A stretch of DNA of 64,000 nt, from assembly GCA_943788695.1 (NCBI GenBank), contig CALSRG010000003.1:24001-88000 (forward strand). The letters are read 5' to 3'. A model generated the notes under the pieces. It made no database searches. It was given only the letters and a program-made list of their open reading frames with translations, and had not been told where the DNA came from. The stretch is from an uncultured Flavobacteriaceae bacterium (lineage in GTDB: Bacteria > Bacteroidota > Bacteroidia > Flavobacteriales > Flavobacteriaceae). The translations under genes and the position numbers were made by a program. Positions 48,213 to 57,614 of this stretch are shown one piece after another. The number at the start of each line of letters is the position of its first letter. The first letter of the stretch is position 1.

Positions 48213-48764
48213 TTATTCCTCAACAGTAATAGTTCCGGTAACTTTTAATACCCGAGCCCGCTCAAATGCTTTGTCCGAATCGAATCCAGTTCCACTTATT
48301 TTTTCATTTGCAGTTCGGAAAACTACAGGTAAGTCCGTGAAAATCCAGTTTAAACTGCGGTCGTAATACAGTTGTTCTGCAAAAAGAGTGTCCTTCGTGT
48401 GTGTGGCAACTTTCACATCTCCTCTAAGGTCAATGAGATTGGTTGAATTGTAGGCAATACCATAATCGGCAGAAATGTGGTTTTCATTATTTTGCTCATC
48501 AAACAAAACCATATAAAGTCCATTTGGAAATTCAAAATATGGCATTTCACGATTGGTAAAATCGTTCATTAACGGACTCTTGAGGTGCGTTGTCAAGCGA
48601 CCCAATTCTGTTTGCTCAGTGTCAATATTACTTGCAATGGTTAATGGGGCGCCACTTTTTACACCAATTTTTTGAACATCGTCAAAATTGCTTTGACAAG
48701 AAAAAAGCATCATAAGGAAAAACCAAACGATGCTTTTATAATCTTTAAACGTTCTGTAATCCAT
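48213..48764 (-). CDS. lptC: LPS export periplasmic protein LptC, lipoprotein-like
   Basis: Bridges the LptB2FG transporter and LptA in lipopolysaccharide export. It has 183 residues with an N-terminal membrane segment ending in a possible lipobox LFSC (Cys23). The region from GVKSGAPLTIASNIDTEQTE through MPYFEFPNGLYMVLFDEQ to DLRGDVKVATHTKDTLFAEQ is the LptC beta-jellyroll pattern. Its ATG overlaps the TPR stop by one base (TAATG). Confidence 0.85.
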   Translation of the reverse strand: MDYRTFKDYKSIVWFFLMMLFSCQSNFDDVQKIGVKSGAPLTIASNIDTEQTELGRLTTHLKSPLMNDFTNREMPYFEFPNGLYMVLFDEQNNENHISADYGIAYNSTNLIDLRGDVKVATHTKDTLFAEQLYYDRSLNWIFTDLPVVFRTANEKISGTGFDSDKAFERARVLKVTGTITVEE

Positions 48765-50155
48765 TATAAATTTGGCACAGTTACACTACTGCCTATCCAG
48801 CATCCTATTCGAATGACTTCACCAGCGCGGCCGGCACTAAAAATTTCACTTTTCTGAGGTGCTTTGGCTTCGTAGTTGGCTGCTGATTGTGCTGCAGCTT
48901 TGGACATGTTAGAATCGACTCGTCCAGCTTTGCGCGCTTCCGAAGCAGCTAACCAATAAACAGCCCGCTTTGAGAAATTGTCAGTACCACAATCATTTGC
49001 ACTACTGGCGTACATTTGAGCAATGGCCAAATAGGCCTTACCCATAGATGGATTAAATTGAAGTGCTTTTCGGTAATAGCTTCTTGCATTCCCATAGCTT
49101 CTCTTACCTTTGAAATTGGTTGCTATTTTGAATAAGATTTTTGCTTTTGCATAGTCGTCCGTTTCCAACTCAACAGCCTGATTATAATAAGCTAAAGCTT
49201 CTGAACTTGCGCCCTCTTTGTCCTTGAGAATGCCTAGGTAGTAGGCAGTATCAGCGTTAGGTTCTAAGCTATTTTTTTGTTCAACAATTTGAATAAACAA
49301 TGGGTCCTCTGTACAGCCTTTAGTTCCCATACGATTCATGGCACGTTGTAACCATAGTCCATCATTTTTGTTGGCTTCGTAGTTTTTGGTATATAAAGGA
49401 ATAAGGTTTTCACAATTGGCACGATCACCTAAATCTTTATCCATTCCCATAGAAATTTGATCATATCCTCTCAAATAACTGTTGTAAGATCTGACCAATC
49501 TGGCATCTTTAGAACTTAACTCAACAGATTCTACTTCATCTTGAGGTACATATTTATTAACCAATTTGGTGTAACTTTTAACTTCTTCCTCAATTTTCTC
49601 CGAGATTTCATCGTAGATCGTGAAAAGGTCTTCTGCTGATTTCTCACTATTATCATACATTCTTACAACAACTTTGTAAAAAGTGTACAATGCTTTTGGA
49701 TTAGTAAACGTTTCAACATCGCTTTTGTAAGCAGTATTAAAGGCATCGAATATTTGAGTATCATTGATTCCCAATTCATCCTTGTAATCATACATAAGCT
49801 GAGCTTTTTTGGAGAGTATGTCACCTACTTTTGTTTTAGCAGCATACAATTCAATACGTTGGTCGTATAAACCTAATAAATCTGAAATAAATGCCTTTTG
49901 TTCAGTACCAGAAGTGTTCTCAATTTTATATTCAAGAATTTTTTCACCGGAAGTGTATATGGATAAATGGTATTTAGGGTTGCGCTCACGTAACGATTTC
50001 CATGGACCATAAGCTTCTTCGAAACTTTTAGTTCTTACATAAGAATCAAAATTCGACAAATCATTTCTATCGGCTTCAGGGTTTGGAGCTTGAGGTTGTG
50101 CAAAACAACTTGGTAACAGCCAAACGCTCAATAATAGTGTAGCTAAAAATTTCAT
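48764..50155 (-). CDS. Secreted TPR protein in the lptC operon
   Basis: A 463-residue protein with a signal peptide of about 19 residues (LLPSCFAQ) and TPR-like pairs, clearest in the second half (AYYNQAVELETDDYAKAKIL; SYYRKALQFNPSMGKAYLAI). The N-terminal part (SFEEAYGPWKSLRERNPKYH) matches a conserved Bacteroidota envelope protein of unknown function encoded beside lptC. The SCF near the signal end could be a lipobox. It is between the barrel protein (18-base gap) and lptC (1-base overlap), pointing to outer-membrane biogenesis. Confidence 0.85.
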   Translation of the reverse strand: MKFLATLLLSVWLLPSCFAQPQAPNPEADRNDLSNFDSYVRTKSFEEAYGPWKSLRERNPKYHLSIYTSGEKILEYKIENTSGTEQKAFISDLLGLYDQRIELYAAKTKVGDILSKKAQLMYDYKDELGINDTQIFDAFNTAYKSDVETFTNPKALYTFYKVVVRMYDNSEKSAEDLFTIYDEISEKIEEEVKSYTKLVNKYVPQDEVESVELSSKDARLVRSYNSYLRGYDQISMGMDKDLGDRANCENLIPLYTKNYEANKNDGLWLQRAMNRMGTKGCTEDPLFIQIVEQKNSLEPNADTAYYLGILKDKEGASSEALAYYNQAVELETDDYAKAKILFKIATNFKGKRSYGNARSYYRKALQFNPSMGKAYLAIAQMYASSANDCGTDNFSKRAVYWLAASEARKAGRVDSNMSKAAAQSAANYEAKAPQKSEIFSAGRAGEVIRIGCWIGSSVTVPNL

Positions 50156-50173
50156 TCTATATTTACTTTAACA

Positions 50174-51487
50174 TTAATTATACTTACGTTTTACAAACCA
50201 TCGGTCATTCAAGGAAAGGCCGATTTGTATATTTACAAAGTCTTCTTCTATCAAATTATTGTCAATCGTTCCTCTTTGACCAATCTCAATACCAATGTTG
50301 GCATTTGAGAAAAACTGACCGACAGGTAAACCAAGTCCAAAAGATATGCCAAACTCATCAATAGCCGAACCATTTATCTTCATACCTGTATTTTCTGAAT
50401 AAATCCCCGCCCGATAAGTGATTCTTTTGTAGTACCTTCTGAAGCTGTCATACTTTGGTATGAAATAACCGCCGAGACTGTAAGAAGTTGCGTCTTCATA
50501 CTTGACGTTTCCTATAGAAATGAGCGGATTTGAAAACTGACTCGTTTGAGTGTGAGATATTTCTGTTCCTAAAAACCATTTTCGTGGACTACCGATTCCT
50601 ATTCCAAATGTACTTCTCGAAGGTAATGTAAGGTTCGTTTCGGCCAATCCTAGTCCACTTAAATCTGCATCCAAAGTATTCACAACGATACTTTGGCCGG
50701 AAGCTTGAAGCACTCTTAAGGTAGCATAACTTCTCACGTTGATTGAGTTCAATTTAGCACTTTTGGTATAAGTAGCGCCTGCATACAAGTTCAGCTTTTC
50801 ACTTATTTTTTTGTCGTAATGTAAACCAAAAGTAAAGCTCAAACCACTTAAATCGGATCGGTTAAGTTCTTGACTCTGATATTGTAAAAGTTCTCCATCC
50901 CCATCATAATCGAAAGCCAATTCCTCATTAATGATATTTCCAAAGTTATATTGAAATTCAACACCACCTCGTAAGGCATCGCTAAAACGGTAGCCGACAC
51001 CCAAGAATACTTTATTAAGTCCGCCCTCACCATTAAAACGCTCGGCTAATTCGTCACTTGCATTTAGAGTTTCTAAATTATATCCGACAGCCGTGTAAGG
51101 CATCATTCCAAAACCAAAACCAAATTTTCCTGTAGGAATACGAACAGCAAAATAGTCAAAACTTGTATTTTGAGCTGCTTCGGAAGCACTTGCGCTGCTG
51201 AGGTTAGCCGTGCTTCTACTGCCACCAACAGTATAGGTGATGATTTGCCCCTCATTTTCAAGTCCTGAGAATTTGTACCCGCCATAAGTTGCAGGATTCG
51301 AAAGGTTGAAGTGGATACTGTCCGCTAGGAAAGATATACGCCCCATGCTTCTGTTTTCGACAGTGCCTTTAAATTTAAGACTTCCAATACCATAATAAGA
51401 ATATGGCGACGCCGTGGTCGTTTGGGCTTGTGTTGAAAACGACAACAGTGCAAGCATTGAAAATAGGCAAAGGTGTTTTAAGGTCAT
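50174..51487 (-). CDS. Outer-membrane beta-barrel protein
   Basis: A 437-residue protein with a signal peptide (ending STQAQ) and alternating beta strands ending in an aromatic-rich C-terminus, as expected for a barrel. SPYSYYGIGSLKFKGTVENR at the mature N-terminus and GFGFGMMPYTAVGYNLE mark a Bacteroidota barrel family that resembles PorV/FadL-type proteins; a precise function is unknown. The ATG overlaps the coaX stop (ATGA). Its neighbours (TPR, LptC) suggest a part in envelope assembly or transport. Confidence 0.85.
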   Translation of the reverse strand: MTLKHLCLFSMLALLSFSTQAQTTTASPYSYYGIGSLKFKGTVENRSMGRISFLADSIHFNLSNPATYGGYKFSGLENEGQIITYTVGGSRSTANLSSASASEAAQNTSFDYFAVRIPTGKFGFGFGMMPYTAVGYNLETLNASDELAERFNGEGGLNKVFLGVGYRFSDALRGGVEFQYNFGNIINEELAFDYDGDGELLQYQSQELNRSDLSGLSFTFGLHYDKKISEKLNLYAGATYTKSAKLNSINVRSYATLRVLQASGQSIVVNTLDADLSGLGLAETNLTLPSRSTFGIGIGSPRKWFLGTEISHTQTSQFSNPLISIGNVKYEDATSYSLGGYFIPKYDSFRRYYKRITYRAGIYSENTGMKINGSAIDEFGISFGLGLPVGQFFSNANIGIEIGQRGTIDNNLIEEDFVNIQIGLSLNDRWFVKRKYN

Positions 51488-52206
51488 GAATTCTGATCTA
51501 AAATAGCATTGAGTCCCTCTAACAGGAAATTTTGACGGACAAATATGCCACTTTTTAATTGCTTAAACAAAAATTCCGCATCACCCCCTGTTAAAATAAC
51601 TGTTAAATTTTCATATTCTTTTTTAAACCGTTTGATTTGATTTTCAATTTCAGCTATAACACCTCCGACTACGCCTTGGTGTATGGCCTGAGATGTTGAT
51701 TTGCCAACAAGGTTTTTAGGCCGCTGAGGTTTTAATCTTGGAAGTGCTGCGGTGTAATCGTTGAGGGCTCTGTATCGCATGGAAATTCCTGGGCTTATTG
51801 ATCCACCAAGAAATGAATGATTTGCGTTTAAAAAATCGAAAGTGATACAACTTCCGGCATCGATAATTAAAATGTTACTATGAGGGAAAAGATTTCTTCC
51901 TGCTGATGCTAGCGCAATGCGGTCAATGCCTAATGATTGTGGTGTAAGGTAATTTATGGTAATTGGTAACTTGCTTTGATGATTCAAATAAAAAAGTGGA
52001 AATATTTCCCAGTTTGCAAGTAATGAAGCACCTCTTTTTGTGACGTCGGCAACGATTCCCTTATTTAATTTTGGATGTTTCAAAGCCAAATTATGTAGTT
52101 CATTACGCAACTCGTCATGTGACGATTCTCCAGAAAATAAGATATCATTTCCTTCAAAAACAGCGAATTTAGCACGAGAATTGCCAATATCGATAGCCAG
52201 TTTCAT
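51484..52206 (-). CDS. coaX: Type III pantothenate kinase
   Basis: Phosphorylates pantothenate, the first step of CoA synthesis; this type is not inhibited by CoA and needs a monovalent cation. The 240-residue length fits. The P-loop motif is AIDIGNSRAKFAVFE, the catalytic Asp and cation region is IIDAGSCITFDFL, and GGSISPGISMRYRAL follows. It is first of the coaX-barrel-TPR-lptC-small protein-CNNM unit. A near-consensus TACTTTTA box lies upstream. Confidence 0.95.
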   Translation of the reverse strand: MKLAIDIGNSRAKFAVFEGNDILFSGESSHDELRNELHNLALKHPKLNKGIVADVTKRGASLLANWEIFPLFYLNHQSKLPITINYLTPQSLGIDRIALASAGRNLFPHSNILIIDAGSCITFDFLNANHSFLGGSISPGISMRYRALNDYTAALPRLKPQRPKNLVGKSTSQAIHQGVVGGVIAEIENQIKRFKKEYENLTVILTGGDAEFLFKQLKSGIFVRQNFLLEGLNAILDQNS

Positions 52207-52222
52207 ATTATGAAATTTGCTG

Positions 52223-52230
52223 TAAAAGTA
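52223..52230 (-). promoter_or_regulatory. Probable -7 box (TACTTTTA) for the coaX unit
   Basis: One mismatch to TAnnTTTG, 17 bases before the coaX ATG. Confidence 0.4.
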
Positions 52231-52254
52231 CGAAACTAGAAATTACATTATTCT

Positions 52255-52286
52255 TTTGGGCAATTTTAAAATACCGACTATATTTG
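52255..52286 (+). promoter_or_regulatory. Canonical Bacteroidota promoter for tRNA-Phe
   Basis: TTTG (52255-52258), a 20-base spacer and TATATTTG (52279-52286) match the -33/-7 consensus exactly. The expected transcript start is near 52290, 12 bases before the tRNA. Confidence 0.75.
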
Positions 52287-52301
52287 CTGCCGCTTCAAAG
52301 A

Positions 52302-52374
<73 letters not shown>

Positions 52375-52377
52375 CTC

Positions 52378-52410
52378 AAACCCACTCAATTAGAGTGGGT
52401 TTTTAATTTT
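52378..52410 (+). terminator. Rho-independent terminator after tRNA-Phe
   Basis: Stem AAACCCACTC (52378-52387) with GAGTGGGTTT (52393-52402), five-base loop, then a T-rich tail. Confidence 0.85.
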
Positions 52411-52481
52411 ATACATGCCATCTTTTGACTTCGGGTTAGAAAAGAAGAAATATATTTCGGATTGATTTTAATTGAAATTGC

Positions 52482-53420
52482 CTATTTCAGGTTTGTTAGC
52501 ATATCGGAAACAAGCCTGTCGAGATCAATTTGAGATTTCCAATTCCAATCGAAAGCAGACTCAGAATCGTCTATTGTGTTGGGCCATGAGTCTGCGATAT
52601 GTTGTCTGAAGTCTGGCGCATAAGAGATTTTGAATTCGGGAATGTAAAGTTTAATGGCATCTGCCAATTCTGAGGGCGTAAAGCTCATTCCAGCAATATT
52701 ATAGGCCTTAAACTTTTCCACATGATCTAGATTGGCAGTCATTAGTTCTATAGTGGCGCGAATGGCATCGGTCATGTGCATCATCGGCAGCATGGTATTA
52801 GCTTCTAAAAAACAGTTATAGACCCTGGTTTTTAAAGCATCATGAAATATGGCAACAGCATAATCAGTTGTACCACCGCCTGGTTGTGCTTTCCAACTAA
52901 TGAGTCCTGGGTATCGGATACTTCTAACGTCTACACCATACTTTTCTTGGTAATATGCACACCAATGTTCTCCAGCCAGTTTTGAAATTCCGTAAACAGT
53001 ACCAGGATCCATTGGGCCTGATTGAGGAGTATTTATTTTGGAGCTTGATGGTCCGAAAACTGCGATACTTGAAGGCCAAAAAATCTTCCAAATAAGACCG
53101 ACTTTTGCCATTTCCAAAACGCTCAATAAACTGGTCATATTTAGATGCCAAGCTTTTTGAGGCACTTTTTCGGCGGTAGCACTAAGCATTGCCGCCAATA
53201 AATAAACTGTATTTACTTGATGCTTTTTAATACAATTAATAATCGCATCAGCATCTGTTGCGTCAAGAATCTCAAAAGGTCCTTCGATTGATGAGCTATT
53301 GTTTGGAGAATTTAAATCTGAGGCTATAACTTGATTCACCCCGTGTATTGCTCTGAGAGTTTGAGTCAATTCAGTCCCAATTTGTCCAGAGGCACCAATA
53401 ATGAGAATTTTCGGAATCAT
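52482..53420 (-). CDS. L-threonine 3-dehydrogenase, epimerase-fold (short-chain) type
   Basis: NAD-dependent oxidation of threonine to 2-amino-3-ketobutyrate. From ATG 53420 it has 312 residues of extended short-chain dehydrogenase fold: the NAD motif GASGQIG near the N-terminus, the catalytic YGISK (YxxxK) and the family-specific WPSSIAVFG and RYPGLISW stretches, as in the enzyme characterised in psychrophilic Flavobacterium. It is distinct from zinc-type Tdh. A longer start at 53447 is rejected because an exact -7 box lies between 53437 and 53444. A 2-amino-3-ketobutyrate CoA ligase is not next to it. Confidence 0.9.
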   Translation of the reverse strand: MIPKILIIGASGQIGTELTQTLRAIHGVNQVIASDLNSPNNSSSIEGPFEILDATDADAIINCIKKHQVNTVYLLAAMLSATAEKVPQKAWHLNMTSLLSVLEMAKVGLIWKIFWPSSIAVFGPSSSKINTPQSGPMDPGTVYGISKLAGEHWCAYYQEKYGVDVRSIRYPGLISWKAQPGGGTTDYAVAIFHDALKTRVYNCFLEANTMLPMMHMTDAIRATIELMTANLDHVEKFKAYNIAGMSFTPSELADAIKLYIPEFKISYAPDFRQHIADSWPNTIDDSESAFDWNWKSQIDLDRLVSDMLTNLK

Positions 53421-53436
53421 AAACGATCTAATTTTA

Positions 53437-53444
53437 CAAAAGTA
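53437..53444 (-). promoter_or_regulatory. -7 box (TACTTTTG) for threonine dehydrogenase
   Basis: Exact TAnnTTTG on the minus strand, 17 bases before ATG 53420. Confidence 0.55.
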
Positions 53445-53500
53445 CAATTATATTTTAACGGTTATTAATTTTCTTAGTCAATGGATTCAGTAAAAAGACC

Positions 53501-53508
53501 TAATTTTG
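53501..53508 (+). promoter_or_regulatory. -7 box (TAATTTTG) for the lipoprotein-BNR unit
   Basis: Exact TAnnTTTG; the expected transcript start near 53512 gives a leader of about 5 bases to ATG 53517. Confidence 0.5.
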
Positions 53509-53516
53509 TTTTTAAT

Positions 53517-54041
53517 ATGAAAGGTAAATCTATTCTTCTAATTTTGAATTTATCGACTGTTTTAATTGGATGTCATTCTAATTCCAATGATTCTTCGACT
53601 CCCGAACTGATGGAACCCGAAGTAATACAAGTTGTTGATGCTTATTCTGCGTTAGAAGTCACTCTTACTTCGCAGGCTCAAATTCAGTCTGCTAGTTGGA
53701 TGTCATTCAGTACTTGGCGTCAGCACGTTCGATTACTTAAAGAAGATGATGATTTATTCTTCAACAGTGAAATGCCTGCAATAGCAAATTTTTTCACTGA
53801 ATTGGAAAATGCAATTCCAGAGTCAATAGCATCAACTGGTCTCACTGGACGGTTGAAGGTTGTTAAAACCAATGCATTGGCTTTTAGAGAAACGCTCTCC
53901 CTTTTCGGTAAAGAAGATGTTCAAACCGCTTCTGCCCGTTATTCTCTCTTAATCTCCCACAACAACCTACTTCAATTCATCAACCAAACGGTTGAAAAAA
54001 ACGCACTCCCAGATTTTAATGGACCTACCAAATTAAATTAA
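53517..54041 (+). CDS. Helical lipoprotein upstream of the BNR pair
   Basis: No family recognised. From ATG 53517 it is 174 residues with a lipoprotein signal peptide and lipobox LIGC (Cys19), then a Ser/Asn-rich linker and a mainly helical body (residues about 40-165). The open frame begins at 53481, but the -7 box lies downstream of that codon. The fold may be a four-helix bundle (inference from helix lengths). It ends 26 bases before the first BNR gene and is probably cotranscribed with it, so it may be a surface or periplasmic partner of the secreted proteins. Confidence 0.75.
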   Translation: MKGKSILLILNLSTVLIGCHSNSNDSSTPELMEPEVIQVVDAYSALEVTLTSQAQIQSASWMSFSTWRQHVRLLKEDDDLFFNSEMPAIANFFTELENAIPESIASTGLTGRLKVVKTNALAFRETLSLFGKEDVQTASARYSLLISHNNLLQFINQTVEKNALPDFNGPTKLN

Positions 54042-54067
54042 AAAGGTAAAACTAATAAAAATCACTC

Positions 54068-57000
54068 ATGCGGAATTTTCTTTTAATCATTGGGACCCTG
54101 TTCCTAGCAGGACCAACTTTTGCTCAATTTAACGCTGCCGCTCCGTGGATGACCTCTTTCAATCAAGAAGACTTGAAGTCAAATCGCGTAAGGTTTTATG
54201 ATATTGTAGATGCATTCAATGCTTACTGGGAAACAAGAGATCCTGATGCGAAGGGTAGTGGCTACAAACCCTTTAAACGTTGGGAAAGTTATTGGGAAAA
54301 TTTTGTCGATCAAGATGGATATCTGCCCTCATCTAATGACATATGGCAAACTTTTCAATCGAAAAAATTATTGTCTGAAACTCGCTCAAATCGAGCAATA
54401 AGTGACTGGCAGCCCTATGGGCCGTTTTCACATGTCAATACGGGCTCTTGGTCGTCTGGACAGGGTCGAATTAATGTAGCCGTTCAAGATCCAAACAACG
54501 GACTGGTTTACTATGCAGGTGCCCCAGCTGGTGGGGTTTGGAAGTCCACAGATGGGGGTGAAAATTGGATGCCTCTGTCTGATGATTTGGGACAAATTGG
54601 AGTTTCTGGAATTGCAGTTGATTTTAACGACTCGAATATCGTTTATATTGCCACAGGCGATGATGATGCGGGAGATTCATATTCTATTGGCGTATTTAAA
54701 TCGACTGATGGTGGCATGACTTGGCAAGAAACGGGGTTAAATGCCACTAATTCACCTAACAATACAACCGACTTATTTATCAATCCGAATGATTCGAATG
54801 TTTTGTGGCTGGCATCGGCCGGAGGAGTTTATAAATCAACGGACGCAGGAGCTACCTGGAATGTAAAAATCTCTGGAAACTTTAAGGCGCTTGATATCAA
54901 ACCAGGTGATCCGAGTGTGGTATATGCAATGACATCAGATCAGTTTTTTAGATCTACAGATGGAGGAGAGACATTCGTTCAAACTACTTCTGGTCTTCCT
55001 GTGAGCGCAGGTCGACTAGCAATGGATGTCACGCCGGCAAACCCAGAAGTGGTCTATGTACTCGCTGCAAACGGTAGTAATAATTTTGGCGGTGTATTTA
55101 AATCAACAGACAGTGGTGAAACTTTCGTTCAAACCGCTGCGCCTTTAGCAGTCAACATTCTCGAGTCCTCTCAAGCTTGGTATGATTTGGCCATTGCTGT
55201 ATCTGCTAATGATGAAAATAAAGTTTTTACTGGTTGTCTCAATATTTGGCGGTCAACTGATGGAGGAGATTCGTTTACAAAATTAAACTCATGGAGCAAT
55301 CCATCGCAAGCCACATATACTCATGCTGATATTCACTACATGCAGTATTTTGGCGATACTTTTTTTGTAGGTTCTGACGGAGGTATTTATAGATCGTTTA
55401 ATGATGGCGATAATTTTGCAGACTTAACAGAAGGCATTCAAGTGAGTCAATTTTATCGTTTGGCCGTGGCTGAATCCGATTCAAATTTGATGATTGGTGG
55501 TTTACAAGATAATGGTGGTTATGGTTATAGCAATAACACTTGGAATAATTATTATGGTGCCGATGGGATGGACACCGCAATAAACCCTAATGATCCAAAT
55601 ATTTATTATGGTTTTATACAAAATGGTGGAAACTTATATGTATCGAACGATGCGGGCGCTTCTCTACAACAAGTGATTGGCGGTCCAGCAAGCGGTAATT
55701 GGATCACACCTCTGTCAATTAATCCTGAAGGAGAACTTTTTGCAGGATACTCAAGACTATTTAAATTGGTAGGTGATTCCTTTCAAGCGGTTTCAACCGA
55801 ATTAGGTTCGAATATTGACTGTTTGGAATTAGATCCAAGTAATTCCGACATCATCTATGTGGCATTAAATAATATCCTCCGTAAAAGTACTGATGGTGGA
55901 GAAAATTTCACTGCAGTAGCACTTCTAACTTCTAACATCACATCCATTGAAGTTAATAATAACGACAACAATATTGTTTATGTCACCACAAGCGGAACAG
56001 GTGGGCAGGTTTTAAGATCAACAAATGGCGGATTGAATTTTGATGATATCACTAGCGGCTTGCCTTTTATTTCTAAAAATGTGATAAAACATCGCGCAGA
56101 AGACCCCGCAGAATCTATTTATGTTGGAACCAGTTTAGGTGTTTATAGCTATGACGATCAAACAGGCGTTTGGGAAGCTTTTGACACCAATTTGCCCAAT
56201 GTTTCTGTCAGAGATTTAGAGATTAATATTCTTGATGGTAATATTACTGCAGCCACATATGGTCGGGGAGTATGGCGAAGTGTGCTTCCTGAAGTAGAAG
56301 CACCTGCCAATGATATTAAATTGGCTGACATTTCTAGTCCCGTAGGACATCAAACTAATTGTGATCCTATTTTTATACCCCAAATTAATATCAAGAATAA
56401 TGGATCTGAGGAAATTTCAAGTTTCGACTTGATCTATTTTTATGATACCGATTCGCCTGTAACTTCAAATTTTAATACTACCATTGCTCCAGGTGCAACG
56501 ATTTCAATTGATTTACCTCAGGTTACACTATCGGTTGGAGAGCATATTTTGAACGTTGAAGCAAGTATCGCTAATGATGCTTTTGAAACTAATAATTCTC
56601 GTGAAGTTGCCTTTTCAGTTAATGCTTCGGGCGTGTTGAATGAAGTCAATACACTTGAAAACGATGCTCAAAATTTATTAGCGTTTAATGAAAGTGACGA
56701 CAACGTGTTATTCCAACGCGGTGTGCCATCGGGCATATTTTTAAATGATAGTAGCTCTGGGACACAGGCATATGCAACTAACTTGTCAGGGAATTATCCC
56801 GATATGACCATTGCTTATTTGTATAGCGCTTGTTATGATTTGACAAACATTTCAGATCCAATTTTACAATTTGATATGGCATTTGAATTGGAACCAGATT
56901 GGGATCTTATTTACATGCAATATTCAACAGATATAGGTGAAACATGGGAAATTTTGGGTAATGCAAATGATTCAAATTGGTACAACAGTTCTCGATTGTC

Positions 57001-57463
57001 AGGTGATGGTGTTGCCAATAATTGCTATAATTGTGTCGGTGCGCAATGGACAGGAACAGAACTGTCATTGACCCAATACAGTTATAATCTTGCAGCTTTT
57101 GAAGGAAGCGATAAATTTATGGTGAGGTTTGTTTTTCATTCTGATCAATCGGTAACTGAAGAAGGTGTGGTCATCGATGATATCGTGGTGAGTTCAGCCC
57201 TGTCTACCCAAAATTTTAGGGAAAATCAGTTTACATTCTATCCCAATCCCACTTCGAGTGACGTGACTATTAAATTGTCTCAAACTGCGAGCTTCAGATA
57301 TACCATAACCGATCTAACAGGAAAAGTCATTTCCCAACCGGGGACAGTATTTTTGACGGATCATTTGACAATATCACTCGAAGATGTTTCAGTTGGTTTA
57401 TATTTTATTACCTTAGATTTTCATCAAGGAGAAAAAGTAACAAAGAAATTGATTAAGCAATAG
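54068..57463 (+). CDS. Secreted Asp-box (BNR) propeller protein with T9SS sorting domain, copy 1
   Basis: A 1131-residue exported protein. Signal peptide to about residue 19 (TFAQ). From about 120 to 740 there are some ten Asp-box/BNR turns, e.g. VWKSTDGGENW, VFKSTDGGMTW, VYKSTDAGATW, ILRKSTDGGENF, of the sortilin/xyloglucanase-like beta-propeller kind. About 750-860 is a CARDB-like adhesion domain (IKNNGSEEISSFDL), about 890-1045 a jelly-roll-like domain (ILQFDMAFELEPDWDLIYMQ), and from about 1055 a type A T9SS sorting domain (FYPNPTSSDVTIKL to the end). No sialidase RIP motif is seen, so an enzymatic role is not implied. Ends in a strong terminator. Confidence 0.9.
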   Translation: MRNFLLIIGTLFLAGPTFAQFNAAAPWMTSFNQEDLKSNRVRFYDIVDAFNAYWETRDPDAKGSGYKPFKRWESYWENFVDQDGYLPSSNDIWQTFQSKKLLSETRSNRAISDWQPYGPFSHVNTGSWSSGQGRINVAVQDPNNGLVYYAGAPAGGVWKSTDGGENWMPLSDDLGQIGVSGIAVDFNDSNIVYIATGDDDAGDSYSIGVFKSTDGGMTWQETGLNATNSPNNTTDLFINPNDSNVLWLASAGGVYKSTDAGATWNVKISGNFKALDIKPGDPSVVYAMTSDQFFRSTDGGETFVQTTSGLPVSAGRLAMDVTPANPEVVYVLAANGSNNFGGVFKSTDSGETFVQTAAPLAVNILESSQAWYDLAIAVSANDENKVFTGCLNIWRSTDGGDSFTKLNSWSNPSQATYTHADIHYMQYFGDTFFVGSDGGIYRSFNDGDNFADLTEGIQVSQFYRLAVAESDSNLMIGGLQDNGGYGYSNNTWNNYYGADGMDTAINPNDPNIYYGFIQNGGNLYVSNDAGASLQQVIGGPASGNWITPLSINPEGELFAGYSRLFKLVGDSFQAVSTELGSNIDCLELDPSNSDIIYVALNNILRKSTDGGENFTAVALLTSNITSIEVNNNDNNIVYVTTSGTGGQVLRSTNGGLNFDDITSGLPFISKNVIKHRAEDPAESIYVGTSLGVYSYDDQTGVWEAFDTNLPNVSVRDLEINILDGNITAATYGRGVWRSVLPEVEAPANDIKLADISSPVGHQTNCDPIFIPQINIKNNGSEEISSFDLIYFYDTDSPVTSNFNTTIAPGATISIDLPQVTLSVGEHILNVEASIANDAFETNNSREVAFSVNASGVLNEVNTLENDAQNLLAFNESDDNVLFQRGVPSGIFLNDSSSGTQAYATNLSGNYPDMTIAYLYSACYDLTNISDPILQFDMAFELEPDWDLIYMQYSTDIGETWEILGNANDSNWYNSSRLSGDGVANNCYNCVGAQWTGTELSLTQYSYNLAAFEGSDKFMVRFVFHSDQSVTEEGVVIDDIVVSSALSTQNFRENQFTFYPNPTSSDVTIKLSQTASFRYTITDLTGKVISQPGTVFLTDHLTISLEDVSVGLYFITLDFHQGEKVTKKLIKQ

Positions 57464-57484
57464 AATCTTTATTTTGAATAATTA

Positions 57485-57513
57485 ACAAAGCCCTCGTCTG
57501 AGGGCTTTGTCGT
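57485..57513 (+). terminator. Rho-independent terminator after BNR copy 1
   Basis: An 11-bp perfect stem ACAAAGCCCTC (57485-57495) and GAGGGCTTTGT (57500-57510) with a GTCT loop. The T tail is short. The core is the same as in the terminator after copy 2. Confidence 0.75.
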
Positions 57514-57614
57514 TTATAGTGGTCATATAATTCTAACAATATTTATTCAACAAACTAGCAGCCAACCAATTTGATTTTTTTTATTAAATTTATCAATCCT
57601 AAATCTATATTACT

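Noticed and set aside
54068..57463. Sialidase activity for the BNR proteins
   Set aside because: Asp boxes alone are structural; the arginine triad and RIP motif of sialidases were not seen.
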